Positions 22,528 to 35,940 of a stretch of 64,000 nucleotides of DNA are shown here, in pieces. Below the pieces are notes generated by a model. The model did not search any database. It saw nothing but the letters and a program-made list of their open reading frames with translations, and was not told the origin of the DNA. Position numbers and translations under genes: made by a program. Each line of letters begins with the position of its first letter. The stretch's first letter is position 1. The DNA comes from Vitellaria paradoxa (Eukaryota > Streptophyta > Magnoliopsida > Ericales > Sapotaceae), in the NCBI GenBank assembly GCA_019916065.1, contig CM034236.1, forward strand, positions 57,440,690 through 57,504,689, in the 5' to 3' direction.

Positions 22528-25500
22528 AGTCAACAATAACAATACTTCTGTTGTCTTGCTTAATGGCTCGAATTATAAGAAGTGGAAACAAGACATTGAG
22601 TTTACTTTAGAAATTGTTGACATAGATATGGCCTTGAGAGAGCTTGAGCCTGTCGCACTTACTGCCACTAGAACATCATCTAAAAAGGAGTTGTACGCAA
22701 AATGGGAGATATCTAATCACCTAAGTCTTTTAGCGACTAAGAGATCTATCTCATAGCATCTTTTCAGTGGTCTGCTTGAGACCAATAATGCCAAGGCACT
22801 TTTTGATGCTATGGGACAGAGATATAAAGTATCCAATAAGGTTGAGATTAGGACCTTAATGAATGAACTTACTACCTTGAAATATGACGGTGTGAGTAGG
22901 GTACAAGAGTATATCCTCAAACTTGTCTTTATCTAGTCGAAATTTAAAAACCTTAATGTCACAATATCTGATGAGTTTATTGTTCACCATGCCCTTAATT
23001 ATCTTCCACCAAATTTTAGCTAAATAAAGACTGCCTACAATACCCAAGATGAGTCCTGGAGTGTGAATGACCTTATTGCCAAATGTCTTTTAGAGGAAGA
23101 GAAACTTAAGAAAGAAAAGCATATTACTGCCATGTTTGTTTCTCAATCCAAACCTAGTCAGGGAAAGGGAATTCTGGGAACCGTAGAAAACCTAAAGGTA
23201 ATACTCCTCAAAATGCATTGGGTCCCAATGCTTTCATAAAGAAAGAGATCAAATGTTTTCTCTGTAGAAAGAAGGGCCACATTAGAAGGGATTGTACTAA
23301 ATTTCAAGCTCGGTTAGAGAAAAAGAAAAAGGAATAAGGTAACTCACTTGCTTTAGTTTGCTTTAAATCCAATTTAATTGATGTCCCATCAAATTTTTGG
23401 TGGTTTGACAGTGGTGCAACTGTTCATGTTGCTATATCCTTGCAGGGATTCAAAAACAAACGGAAGCCAAGTGAGAACGAAGCCCAACTTAAAGTAGGGA
23501 ATGATGAAGCAATTAGAGTCGAGTCCATAGGAGATGTTATTTTAAATTTAGAGTTTGGTTTTAAACTTATATTGGAAAATACTTTTTATTTACCGTCTTT
23601 TAGACGAAATTTCATTTCTGTCTCTTCTTTGGACAAAATTAGTTATTGTTTTCAATTTCATAATGGTATGGTTGATTTATTTCATAATTCTCAAATTGTT
23701 GGGCATGGTGTTTTGAATAATGGTTTATATAAGCTGAATCTAGTTCATAATTTTGAGTATGCCTCTTTTCATATAGATAATAGTGTATCTAAGAGACCCA
23801 AAATTAAAGATAAATCTTCTTTCTTATGGCATAAAAGGTTGGGTCATATTTTTAAAGAAAGAATGCAAAGACTTATTAATGATGATATTTTAATGCCGCT
23901 TGATTTTGGGGACTTAAACACCTATGTCGGCTGTATTCATGGAAAGCTAACAAAGACTAAGAAAAATAGTGCAACTTGCAATAGTGGCTTACTTGAAATT
24001 ATACACACTGATATAAGTGGACCTTACACTACTAACTTTTGTGGCAATAAATTTTTTCTCACTTTCATTGATGATTTCCTTCGTTTTGGCTATATTTTTC
24101 TTATAAAAGAGAAATCAGAGACTCTTGAAAATTTTAAAATTTTTAAAAATGAAATTGGAAAACAATTGTCAAAATTCATTAAAATTGTGAGGTCTGACCG
24201 TGGTGGTGAGTATTATGGCAAACATGATGTCATTAGACATCATATGGGACTGTTTGCCAACTACTTGCAATAATGTGGGATTATTGCCCAATATACCATG
24301 CCTGGTAGTCCAGAATAGAATGGTGTGGCTGAAAGGCGTAATTGTACCCTTAAAGATATGATGAGTATGTCTAACTTGTCCATGTACCTTCGGGGTGAAG
24401 CCATTAAGTGCGCCTTTTACATCCTTATAGAGTCTCCAGTAAATATGTTCCCCAAACACCTTTTCAATTATAGACTGGTAAAAAACCTAGCCTTAATCAT
24501 TTTCATGTTTGTGGTTATCCAGCAGAAGCAAGGATTTATAACCCATTTGAGAGAAAAACTGATCCCAGAACCACTCGTTGTTACTTCATTGGGAACCCAG
24601 ATTATTCTAAAGGATACAGGTTCTACTATCCCACACTAGGTGCTAGGATTGTTGAGTATCAGACAGCTAATTTCTTGAAGCTTGATACTACTGATGTGGT
24701 GATATCACAACCAATCATTGAGGATAGGGAAGTTAAGGTAATTCATATTCCTTTGCCCACTATTCAACAAAGTGCTGTGCCTGCAGTTGTTAATAGATAT
24801 GATCATCAGCAACTTGAGCTTTACATTGCGCCTGCTCCTACTATTGTTCCTACCCCTGATTTTGTTAGGTCTATTCCAGAAGCTCTTGCTAGGAGATTTG
24901 GGAGACTGAGAAGATTTGCTATTTCTAATGAGTACATTGTTTATCTTGGTGAGAGTGACTAGTCCTGTAATTGATCCAGTGAATTTTGCTAGTGCTATTT
25001 CGACTCCTTATGTCAATATATGGATGGATGCTATATCAAATGAGATGCAATCTATGGCACATAATGAAGTATGGGAACTCGTTGATCCTCCTATGGATTG
25101 CAAGCCTATTGGTTGTAAATGGGTGTTTAAAATCAAGAAGGACTCTAAAGGGCAGATTGAGAGATTTAAGGCTAGATTGGTTGGTAAGGGAATGAGTCGA
25201 TTATAATGAGACCTTTTCACCTATTTGTTCAAAGGACTCATGTAGGATTATCATGGCTTTGGTAGCTTATTTTGATTTGGAGCTCCACCAAATGGATGTT
25301 AAGACTGCTTTTTTGAATGGCGACCTAGATAAAGAGATTTATATTATATAACCAGAAGGTTTTAAGGTAAAAGGTAAGGAACACATGGTGTGCAAGCTAA
25401 AAAAGTCCATCTATGGTTTGAAACAAGCTTCATACCAATGGTACTTGAAATTTGATGAAATAGTCACTTCTTTCGGCTTTATTGAAAATAAGGTTGATCA

Positions 25501-26423
25501 ATGCATATATCTCAAGGTCAGTGGGAGAAACTTTATCTTTCTTATTCTTTATGTTGATGACATCTTTCTTGCTAGTACTGATTTAGGTCTCTTGAGAGAT
25601 ACTAAGTCCCTGTTGTCTAACACGTTTGATATGAAAGATCTTGGAGAAGCCTCTTTTGCTTTGGGTATTGGGATTATTCATGATAAATCTCGTGGTATGT
25701 TAGGGCTTTCTCAAAAGGGATACATCAATCATGTGCTTGAGAAGTTTAATATGCAAAATTGTCGACCTGGTAAAGTTTTAGTTGTGAAGAGAGATAAATT
25801 CAATAAGAGTCAAAGTCCCAAGAATGATCTTGAGGTAAAAGCCATGCAGAACGTACCCTATGCCAGTGCAGTTGGTAGTCTCATGTATGCACAGGTATGT
25901 ACCCGACCGGATATAGCATTTCCTTTTAGTGTTCTTAGGAGATATCTCTCGAATCCTGGAATTGATCATTGGGTAGCTGCAAAGAAAGTCATGAGATATT
26001 TGTAGAGAATTAAAAACTATATGCTTGTTTATAAAAAAGTTAAAAATCTTGAAGTTATTGGTTATTCAGACTCAGATTTTGCTGGATGTGTGGATGACAT
26101 GAAGTTTGCTTCAGGATACATATTTATGCTAGCCGGTGGAGCTATTTCTTGGAAGAGTGTCAAGCAAACTCTTACAGCATTTTCCGCTATAGATGCTGAG
26201 TTTGTAGCCTGTTTCGGTGCTACAACTCATGCTGTTTGGTTGCCAAATTTCATTTCAAAACTTAAGGTGATTGATTCTATAGCTAGACCACTAAAGATTT
26301 TTTGTGATAATAGTGTGGCCATTTTCTTTTCTAAGAACAACAAATCTTCAAGTGGGTCTAAGCATATAGAGATCAAATATTTATCTGTTAGAGATTTGGT
26401 AAAGAAATGAGACATCATCATTG
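22528..26423 (+). pseudogene. Copia B gag-pol polyprotein, 5' and main part, inactivated
   Basis: Gag begins near 22528 (AVNNNNTSVVLLNGSNYKKW) without a natural ATG and hits TAG at 22754. The zinc knuckle CFLCRKKGHIRRDC lies near 23255-23296. The protease active site WWFDSGAT (about 23398) is intact, unlike in Copia A. Integrase (23800-24700) has LWHKRLGH, HTDISGP and SDRGGEYYG, but the third acidic region carries a TAG in place of Gln in the ESPEQNGV-like block. Reverse transcriptase (25030-25700) contains the active site YVDD near 25550. RNase H (26021-26423) includes YSDSDFAG and FCDNSVAI. The frame changes at least five times. The gene is cut at 26428 by the gypsy insertion and resumes at 40510. 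Confidence 0.9.
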
Positions 26424-26428
26424 AGCAT
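26424..26428 (+). other. target-site duplication, left copy (AGCAT)
   Basis: AGCAT directly before the gypsy LTR is repeated at 40505-40509 directly after its other LTR. Removing the element plus one copy restores continuity of the Copia B RNase H reading. Confidence 0.96.
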
Positions 26429-27960
26429 TGATTGGGCTTGAGTTGTTACACATTTGTTCACTTAAATACACTTTTATACATGACATAATTGATATAAACA
26501 GGTGTTTTGTGCAGAATTTATCCACATCTTTAGAATATGGAACATGTGTTGAATTGTGCCATAAAGAGAAGCAATTTGAGCTAAATTAAGGATGCAAAGA
26601 AGGAGATGCTGAAGCACATCTGTTGAAATGGATTTGTTGAGTAAAGTCATGGGAGCAGAAGAAGAATTTCCAGTTGCTGAACAAGTTGAATTCTGGAAGG
26701 AGGAGAACATTCGAATATAGTGCCAAAGCATTCGAATGCTGTCAAAAAGAGTTCAGAGAATTTCTGGAGGAAATGCATATTCGAATACAGTCAAGCAATA
26801 TTCGAATACTAGGACCGTTGGCAGAAAACAGACTCCACGTGATTTTACAGATTCGGGGGGGGGAATGCAATCTGGAGGAGAGAGAAAGACTGGGGAATAA
26901 TGGCATCACACGACCCACACCCACGAGAGAAAGAAAGGGGAGAGAACATTCGGTTAGAAGGGAGAAGGGGAGAAGAGAGAAGAGGAGAGTAGCGAGGGAA
27001 TTTCTTCTTATTCCTTCTTCATTCTCTGGTTTTCAGATTTTCTGCCATTTTTTGTTTTCAATTCTGATTTTTATTTTCAGTTTATTGTAATTAGATTTGA
27101 ATTCTACAGCACATTACAATTTCATTCTTGTAATTAGATATCAATTGGAGTTAAAGAGTAAATTACATTTTTCAGCTTTGAAGGTTATGTCTCTGTTCTT
27201 CATTTCTGTTCTTCATTTTCTTAAGATGATCGGCTAGTTTTTCTTGGGCCAAGGCAAGGATAATGCCCTGTCCAATGATTTCCAAGATGCCGTTCTTCAT
27301 GGATTAATTTTGAGTTCTTTGGTTATCAATCTTAGTTGTATCTCGTTACTTTCGAAATCAATGGTTCAATGTCCGATTAACACTTGTTTACATATTCTAT
27401 CAATGAGTTCATAGAAGTTGCTGAATTCAGAACTCTTATTGCAAATATGTATGGGAGTTGCTAGAGTTAGATCTTCTATAGTTTTCATGATAGCTTATGC
27501 ACATCACTTGTTTGATCCATGGCTTGTATCATTTGAAATTAATTTTCTCCAAACATTAGAGCAACTAAAATTGATGATCTATTCACTCTTGGTATTTTGA
27601 GATTGATTTGGATAGGCATTGGAATTGTCTTGCCCATCTTTTTAATATCAAGTTTTAGTTAAGTTTAGTTTTAATTTCAAAACCCATTTCCAAAACCATC
27701 AAAAAAATTCCAAACCAGATTTTCAATTCTGTTTACCATTCATGTGAGCCATGTTTTGCCTCTTTAATCCATTTGATTCAAACATGATTTTGCTCCCTAG
27801 ATCCCTGTGGATATGACCTGGTTCTCACCAGTTAATTGTGCTACAATGAAACCTTGCACTTGGGGGAGTTTGTCTTGATTTTCCTTACTCAACACCTTTG
27901 AAAGCTGAATTTGCATCTTTATTTACATTTGAGAGTGAGGTAATTAAGCAAAAACAAGCA
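26429..27960 (+). repeat. Athila-type element 5' LTR
   Basis: The 1,532-bp LTR starts TGATTGGGCTTGAGTTG and ends AAGCAAAAACAAGCA. It contains four TTCGAA palindromes within 97 bp (26710, 26731, 26780, 26801). Near its 3' end is the phrase CCCTGTGGATATGACCTGG, which I associate with LTRs of this lineage. Its partner is 38985-40504. Confidence 0.96.
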
Positions 27961-27966
27961 CAATTT

Positions 27967-27983
27967 TGGCGCCGTTGCCGGGG
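27967..27983 (+). other. Athila-type primer binding site (tRNA-Asp)
   Basis: TGGCGCCGTTGCCGGGG, six bases after the LTR, is the complement of the tRNA-Asp 3' end that this lineage uses as primer. It is undamaged. Confidence 0.93.
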
Positions 27984-28619
27984 ATCTTTGACAAGCAATG
28001 GTGTTTTGAACTCTTGGAGCAAGGATTGGCAACATTACTCACCACCATCTTCAACAACAAAGCTACTCAAGGCATTGGGTAATTTTGTTCCATTCTTATT
28101 TCTACCTCTAGTTTCATTTTTATAGGTTTTAGTTTTTAGTTTTTAGTGTTTAAATTGTAGTTTCTGATTTTGAAAAAAAAAAAAAAATCTGAGTTACTGC
28201 TGTATTTTGTTTTGAATATCTAAATTTCTGAGTTGTTGGTTTTCTTTACTGAAATTTGATTGCTGGAAGTTTGATATTCAAATCTGCTGCATGTGATATT
28301 TGAATGACTGAGTTTGTCTCTGAAATTCTGATTTGTTTTGCTGCTAAGTTTTGAACCAAGTTGCTGAATCTGATGTCTGCAATCTGTTTTCTGAATTTCT
28401 GATTCGAATCTGTTGCATCCTATCTCTGAAAAATCTGATTTCATTGGCTGAAATTCACCTTTGAATTATTGTTTGACTTGCTGAAAATTTGCATGGAGTT
28501 GCTATACATTCTGCTGCAAGTTGTTAGAGGAAGAGCTCTGATTTTTCTTTGTGAATTGGTGATTTAGTTGTGAAGTTTTAAGGTTTTGTGGGTGTCATTT
28601 TGAAGCTGAATTTTTGTGC

Positions 28620-30404
28620 ATGTTGTTAAGGTCTGGTCGAATTATTGGAGAAAATTCTGATTTGCATTCACCATCATCTGTAGCTGAATTAATTGAACTT
28701 GCTACATCTTACACATCATCTGAATCATCTGTGCACATGGATCCACCACCACCTGTTTTACCGGAAGGAAGTGAACTTGGAGAGAATGATGAAATCAATC
28801 AAAATCTTCTTAGACCTCTTAGGGAATATCTTCATCCAGCTAGGCAAACAACTCCCTCATGTATTGTTCTTCCCATTGGCCATCATAATTTCAATTTTAA
28901 ACCGGGAACAATTCAGCTTTTGCCAACCTTTCATGGAATGGATTCTGAAAATCCTTACATGCATATGAAAGAATTTGAGGATGTTTGTGGGACTTGCATG
29001 GATAGGAATACAAATGAGGACATGGTTAGGCTTAAGTTGTTTCCATTTTCATTGAAAGATAAACCAAAGATGTGGTTGAACTCATTGGAGCCTAGATCAA
29101 TTGGAACTTGGAGGGACATGCAAACAAAGTTTTTGAAGAAGTATTTTCCAGCCAATAGGACAGTAATACTTCAACAACAAATCATGAATTTTGTATGCAA
29201 GCCTAATGAAACATTTGCACATGCATGGGATAGGTTTAGAGAATTGTTGCAAGCATATCCACATCATGGGTTTGAGTCTTGGAGAATTGTTAACTTCTTT
29301 CATAATGCATTAACTCCAAACTTGAAAATGCTGGTTGCAACAATGTGCAATGGTGAGTTCTATGATAAGACAGCTGAAGAAGCCTTTCATTTCTTTGATT
29401 CATTGGCTGAAAATACTAAACAATGGGAGGTAGTTTCTCCATTTTCTGAGTTTTCTGACAGCATAGGTGCAAGAGGAAAGTTTCATCTCAGTGACACTGA
29501 TGATCTTGGTGCTCGATTGGCTGCATTGTCAAAGAAAGTGGAGTTGATGGAGCAAGAGAAGCAAGGATTGAAGAAAAGGGAAGTTAACTGTGTGTTGTGT
29601 GAAACCTCGAATCACAAGACAGACGATTGTCCCACACTCCCAGCTTTTAAAGAAGTTCTTTATGGTCAAGTAAATGCCCCACCAGCTGCAAGAAATTACA
29701 ACTCAAACCAGGGGGTGAACAACTTTGCTTCAGGGAATCAGCCATATTCGAATGCTTACAATGCTGGATATAGAGGCCATTCGAATACATCCTGGAGAGC
29801 TGAGGCACAACACCAGCAGCAGCAGCAACCTCAACAACCTTTTCCACCTCAACCATTTCATTCCCAGCCTTATCAACCTCAGCAGAATGCAAACTCTTAC
29901 CAGCCACCTCACAAAAGATCATTGGAAGACACCTTGCAACAATTCATGCAAGGACAAATTGGAACCAACAACCAAAATTCAAAGTTCCAAGATCAAACTA
30001 ATAGGGCTATGGAAGACATTCGGAGTCAATTGTCAAAACTCACTCAAGCCTTAACTTTGAGAGAAATGGGAAAGCTTCCATCTCAGCCCAAACCAAATCC
30101 CACTGGGCAAGTGCACTTCAGTGAATCATCTTCTTCAAGTGCAAATGAGAATTTGGAACATGTGCAAGTTATTTCAACATTGAGAAGTGGAAAACAGATC
30201 TTGAAACCAGATTATGTTCCAATTGAAGAGGCAAATGAGCAAAATATGTTGGAAGATGAGGAAGAAATTCAGCACAACAGCAGCAGCAGCAACAAAGTAA
30301 TTGAACAACAGCTGCTCACCAAAACAGAAGCTGAATTGCAGCAAAAGCAGCTGCTAAAAGAGCAAAAACAGCAGCTGCACAGTAAATTAGAAATTAAGGA
30401 ATAG
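28620..30404 (+). CDS. gag capsid/nucleocapsid protein of the Athila-type element
   Basis: Gag would form the cytoplasmic virus-like particle and bind element RNA. I chose the ATG at 28620 (MLLRSGRIIG). The open frame extends slightly upstream but has no earlier ATG. The retrotransposon-gag core spans about residues 110-275, including KMWLNSLEP, FLKKYFPANRT and ETFAHAWDRFRELL. A zinc knuckle CVLCETSNHKTDDC (CX2CX4HX4C) begins at about residue 324. The C-terminus is Gln- and Pro-rich, with short CAG/CAA runs. Gag ends at a TAG at 30402, after which the same frame stays open as a further Gln-rich linker to about 30700. That stop may therefore be a mutation within a longer gag-pol rather than a natural end. 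Confidence 0.88.
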   Translation: MLLRSGRIIGENSDLHSPSSVAELIELATSYTSSESSVHMDPPPPVLPEGSELGENDEINQNLLRPLREYLHPARQTTPSCIVLPIGHHNFNFKPGTIQLLPTFHGMDSENPYMHMKEFEDVCGTCMDRNTNEDMVRLKLFPFSLKDKPKMWLNSLEPRSIGTWRDMQTKFLKKYFPANRTVILQQQIMNFVCKPNETFAHAWDRFRELLQAYPHHGFESWRIVNFFHNALTPNLKMLVATMCNGEFYDKTAEEAFHFFDSLAENTKQWEVVSPFSEFSDSIGARGKFHLSDTDDLGARLAALSKKVELMEQEKQGLKKREVNCVLCETSNHKTDDCPTLPAFKEVLYGQVNAPPAARNYNSNQGVNNFASGNQPYSNAYNAGYRGHSNTSWRAEAQHQQQQQPQQPFPPQPFHSQPYQPQQNANSYQPPHKRSLEDTLQQFMQGQIGTNNQNSKFQDQTNRAMEDIRSQLSKLTQALTLREMGKLPSQPKPNPTGQVHFSESSSSSANENLEHVQVISTLRSGKQILKPDYVPIEEANEQNMLEDEEEIQHNSSSSNKVIEQQLLTKTEAELQQKQLLKEQKQQLHSKLEIKE

Positions 30405-33400
30405 CAACAAATTGAACAAAATCTGCACAACAGGACAGAAAATGAACAGAAACAAAATCTGGACAGCATAGGAAAAGCTACACAGAAACAGCAGCTGAAC
30501 AATTTTGAGCAGAATAGCAAAATTCAGAAGCAAGATCAGGTAAATTCTGAGAATGCACTTGAGTTTTCTGAAAATAAAACCAAGGATTTTGATAAAAACC
30601 AGCTGGATACGAGTGAAAAAATTTCTGGAAAAGAGAAGATTTCAAAAGAAACCAGCTGGACAGCCCTGATTTCATTCCAAAAATTCCTTTTCCTCAAAGG
30701 TTGAACAAAGGAAAGAAAGAGAATTTGAATTCTGACATTTATGAGCTTTTCAAACAAGTCAGAATAAACATTCCTTTGCTTGATGCCATTAAACAAAATC
30801 CATCTTATGGAAAGTTTTTGAAAGATTTGTGCACTATCAAAAGGAGAATGAATGTCAAAGAGAGAGCATTTTTAACTGAACAAGTGAGCTCAATTTTACA
30901 ATTCAAAACCCCTCCAAAATATAAAGATCCGGGGTGCCCAACAATTGCATGTATCATTGGGGAAAATAGGGTAGATAGAGCTTTGTTGGATTTGGGAGCA
31001 AGTGTTAATCTTTTGCCATTTTCTGTGTACCAACAACTTGGATTAGGTGAGCTTAGACCTACTAGGGTGACACTTCAATTAGCAGATAGGTCAGTCAAAG
31101 TCCCTAGAGGTATTGTGGAAGATGTCTTGATTCAAGTGGAACATTTTGTGTTTCCCGTGGACTTTATAGTGCTTGATACCAAACCAATTCAAGGGCCACA
31201 ACCAGCTGTCCCAGTGATCTTAGGAAGACTATTTTTGGCCACTTCTAATGCCTTAATCAATTGTAGAACTGGAGTCATTAAGTTGTCTCTTGGTAACATG
31301 ACCATTGAGAAGAACATCTTTAGTGTGACCAAACAACCAAGTGACCATGAGGAGATAGAGGAAGTAGATTTGATTCAAACCATCACACAAGAGCATTTTG
31401 ATAGAGAGTACTTAGAAGACCCATTGGAAAGAGCTTTAGTGAACAGTGATCAAGTAGATTTCCTAGATGATTGTGACTTGGAAAATTTTGGTGGAGGAGA
31501 ATTTGAGGAAATGGAAAAATTCAGTGATGTCAGTGAATCAGTGGAGGCCCACTTTTGAGTCTCTAGAGCTGCCAACAGTAAAATCTCAGCCATCTTTTGA
31601 GAAGCCACCCATACCCGAGAGAAAGCTTTTACCTAGTGATCTAAAATATGTGTTTTTGGGTGAGGGAGAGTCCTATCCAGCTGTTATTTCTTCTCAGCTG
31701 AATTCTGATCAAGAGAATAGACTTGTTGAGGTCTTGAGAAAACATAAAAGAGCCTTGGGCCGGACCATAGCAGACCTGTAAGGAATCAGCCCATTGATTT
31801 GCACCCATAGGATATTTTTGGAGGAGGATGCCAAACCCATTAGGCAGATGCAAAGGAGACTAAACCCAAACATGAAAGAAGTGGTTAGGGGAGAGGTAAT
31901 TAAGCTATTGGATGCTGGAATTATCTACCCTATCTCAGACTCTAAATGGGTTAGTCCAACTCAAGTAGTACCTAAGAAATCCGGAGTGACTTGTGGTGAA
32001 AAATGAACAAGATGAGCTAGTTCCAATGTGCATCCAAACAGGATGGCGCATGTGCATAGATTATAGGAAGTTAAATGCAGTTACAAGGAAGGATCATTTC
32101 CCTCTTCCATTCCTAGATCAGGTATTGGAAAGAGTGGCAGGACAGGCATTCTATTGTTTCTTGGATGGATACTCAGGGTACAATCAAATTGAAATTGCAT
32201 TGGATGATCAGGAGAAGACCACATTTACTTGCCCATTTGGTACTTTTGCATATAGGCGCATGCCTTTTGGCCTTTGCAATGCTCCTGCTACTTTTCAGAG
32301 GTGCATGATTAGTTTGTTTAGTGACTTTGTGGAGAAATTTCTTGAAGTATTCATGGATGACTTTTCAGTCTATGGGAGTGACTTTGATTTGTGTTTGGAG
32401 AATTTAGAGAAAGTTTTGGCAAGATGTGAAGAGAAAAACTTGGTGTTGAATTGGGAGAAATGCCATTTTATGGTAACTCAGGGGATAGTTCTTGGTCATA
32501 TAGTGTCTTCTAGGGGGATAGAAGTAGATAGAGCAAAAGTTGAGATTATTCAAAAACTTCCTACCCCTAGATGTGTCAAGGATGTCAGATCATTTTTAGG
32601 ACATGCAGGTTTCTATAGGAGGTTCATTGCATCGTTCAGTGCCATTTCTAGACCTTTGTGCAATCTCCTAGGCCAGGATGTTCCTTTTGATTGGACATCA
32701 GATTGTCAGGCTTCATTTGATAGACTTAAGGACTTGCTCACTTCAGCCCCCATTATGCAGACACCAGATTGGACTCTACCTTTTGAGATCATGTGTGATG
32801 CTAGTGATAGTGCCATTGGTGCAGTCCTAGGTCAGAGGAGAGAGAGGAAGTCACATGTGCTATACTATGCTAGCAAATCCCTTAGTGATGCACAAAAGAA
32901 CTACACAACTACTGAGAAGGAGTTGCTAGCAGTAGTATATGCATTGGATAAGTTTAGATCATATCTTGTGGGATCTCATGTCATTGTGTTTACTGATCAT
33001 GCAGCACTTAAGTATCTTTTGACCAAATCTGATGCCAAGCCAAGACTCATTAGGTGGATTCTTTTGCTGCAAGAATTTGATTTAGAGATTAAAGATAAGA
33101 AGGGAGTTGAAAATGTAGTTGCTGACCATCTTTCTAGACTTCCACATCAGGACTTAGCAGCTTTTGAGTCACCTATTAATGAGACTTTCCCTGATGAGCA
33201 GTTGTTCCATTTAGATTCCTCAGAGACACCATGGTTTGCAGACATAGCCAATTATTTGGTTTCAGGTGTGGTGCCTTCTTATTGGACCATGTTAGATAAG
33301 AAAAAGTTTTTCAGGAATGTGAGGCACTTTTTCTGGGATGATCCATATCTGTTAAGTATTGCTCAGATCAGGTCATAAGGAGATGCATACCCGAGAGTAA

Positions 33401-34524
33401 AGCCCAGAGTGTCATTAGTTTTTGTCATACTCTTGCATGTGGAGGTCATTTTTCAGCTAGGAAGACAGTGGCAAAGATTTTACAGAGTGGATTGTTTTGG
33501 CCTACCATGTTTAGGGATGTGCATGCCTTTTGTGTTGCTTGTGATAGGTGTCAAAGGCTTGGTAAGATCACTAGGAGAAACATGATGCCACTTCACCCCA
33601 TTTATGTGCTTGATATCTTTGATTGTTGGGGTATGGATTTTATGGGACCATTTGTGAATTCATTTGGCAATGAGTATATCTTAGTGGCAGTGGATTATGT
33701 TTCAAAGTGGGTAGAGGCCATACCAACTAGGACCAATGACCACAAGGTAGTGATAAAATTTTTGAAGGAAAATGTGTTTTCAAGATTTGGAATGCCAAAG
33801 GCCATAATAAGTGATAGGGGAACACATTTTTGCAATAGATATGTTGGCCTATTGATGAGGAAGTATGGGGTTGTGCATAAGGTTGGAACATCCTATCATC
33901 CCCAAACAAGTGGACAAGCCGAGTTGGCCAATAGAGAGATCAAGAGAATCATTGAAAAAACAGTGAATCCTACGAAGGAAAGATTGGTCTTTGAAATTGG
34001 TTGATGCACTTTGGGCTTATAGGACTGCCTACAAGACTATCCTAGGCATGTCTCCTTATAGGTTAGTGTATGGAAAAGCTTGTCATCTTCCTGTGGAACT
34101 TGAACACAAGGCCTATTGGGCAGTGAAATACTTCAATGAAAACATCACTGAATCTGGTTGTCAGAGGAAATTGCAACTAAATGAGCTTGAGGAGATTAGG
34201 AATGATGCATATGAGAATGCTAAGATCACCAAGGATAGAGTGAAGAAATGGCATGATACACATATCCTCAAAAGAGAGTTGTTTGTGGGTCAAAAGGTTT
34301 TGTTGTATGACTCAAGGTTACACTTGTTTCCTGGGAAGTTGAAGTCAAGATGGAGTGGTCCATATGTGATTCAGAGCATCACTGAGTTTGGGGCTGTTGA
34401 CATTCAAAATCCAACCTCCAAGAATGTTTTTAGAGTGAATGGACAGAGATTGAAAGAGTATCATGAGAATTTTGTTGCTAAAGTAGAGAGTTGGGATCTT
34501 GAAGATCCCCCAAATTCTGTTTGA
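30405..34524 (+). pseudogene. pol polyprotein of the Athila-type element, lightly damaged
   Basis: The protease region (30701-31558) has the lineage-typical active site LLDLGASVNLLP near 30988. The frame then shifts. A TAA at about 31779 replaces a probable Gln codon, and a 1-base insertion near 31990 moves the frame again. Reverse transcriptase (31900-32400) shows [28 protein letters not shown] and the active site FMDD. RNase H (32780-33150) has [24 protein letters not shown] and DHLSRL. A deletion near 33362 precedes integrase. The integrase zinc region includes CHTLACGGH and CVACDRC. Its catalytic Asp, Asp and Glu lie in [18 protein letters not shown] and [11 protein letters not shown] further 1-base shift near 33975 precedes the C-terminal part, which ends at 34524. 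The product would copy and integrate the element. About five lesions in 4 kb suggest a fairly recent insertion. Confidence 0.92.
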
Positions 34525-35940
34525 ATGAAGAAAGGATTCTGACTTTGTATCATAATAGTGTAGGTTCTGTTATACTTTTGATTTTCTGTTTTCTTTGGTT
34601 TTTGTAATTTTTTTTTCTTTCATCTAAAAAAAAAAAAAAAATTTTCAGTTTGCAAGTTTTAACACATTGGTTTCAGCAAGTTTCATGAAGAATTGAGAAT
34701 TTCTGCTTTGTGTTTTACTGATATCTGAATTTTCAAATGCTGGAACTGACATGTGCTATTTGCGGTAGCAACATCCACTTGTGGTGGAACTACTTGAGAG
34801 TCAAATGGAATAAATGCATTTGCTTGATTTGTTTTGGGAGTATAATGCATTAACCAAATTGGGTAGCACATGCCTTCAAAGTGTTTCAGAATGCAGCCAA
34901 AGAATTTCAATTGAGCATGCTCATTAAGGATCAAGTCACATCAGCAGGTGCAACAAAATTGATCAAATCTGGTACTGCTATAAGTCCAAATCAGATGAGA
35001 AATTCATCTCATTCGAATAGCTGAACAGTCATTTGAATAGGCCATCTGAGCACAAATCACATCTGTGAACAGCAAACCATCTTGCATATTTACTGATCTC
35101 CTGCATCTTTGTTGTTTGTGATGCTTGGCAGAACCTCACTGATCCTTAATTACACTCAACCCATTTTACATATTTTATTTTTACTGATTTGCATTTTCTT
35201 TGAGAATATTGCATTGAACAAGTTGGGGGGAGCAACTGTTTTGGTAATACCTTGGAGTTTCAGTGGTCTACATCACTCAAACATGTTAACCTTAAACTCA
35301 GCAGGTACCTCTTTTCCCTTTGCACTTTATTCCAAATTGTTTGACTTGTTTGTGCATTGAGGACAATGCTTGTTTCTAGTTGGGGGGGAGAAATAGTTTG
35401 AGTTCTTTTCTTGGTCTTATGCATTGGTGTTGATTGGAATATGCTGAATGAAATTGCTGATCTACTTTGTTATACTTGATGAACTGAAATTTGAGTAGTG
35501 TGTTTAATTTAGCTAAAATGCTGAGAATTTTCTAAAAAAAAAAAATTTAAATTTTCTTTGATTTTTTCTTTTTAAGTGTTCTTTTTATTTAAAAAAAAAA
35601 GAAAAATATGCAGAAACATGGCTTAAATTTCTCTGAGAATTCATCACAGCTTTTGGTCAGTTACGGATTACTGGATGGGAGACTGTATTCAATGGGGTCT
35701 GTTGGTATTCGAATATGCTGAGGCGGGTCAGTAACCTAAATGAGGTTTTCTCATTCGGATACTTGAAAATTCATGCTCCGAATGCCCTAAAAGCACACAC
35801 CCCTTAAGTTCCCCCCATTTAGTCAAATTAAAAGGGTGCAAACAGAGATTGGGATTTCGAAAGACAAATACGAAGCTAGGGTTTCCTGAGAAGATTGAAG
35901 AGAACAATCCGAAGTTTGAGGGAATAAGAGATGAAGAAGA
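34525..35940 (+). other. Athila-type element, spacer downstream of pol
   Basis: This is 1.4 kb of noncoding sequence with polyA/T runs near 34626, 35535 and 35592 and purine runs GTTGGGGGGAG at 35221 and GTTGGGGGGGAG at 35380. These could act as internal polypurine tracts. TTCGAAT words recur near 35013 and 35708. Confidence 0.5.

Noticed and set aside
26674..27090. 138-codon frame at the 5' gypsy LTR and its counterpart at 39292-39615
   Set aside because: LTR sequence with different reading in the two copies because of indels; not protein-coding.
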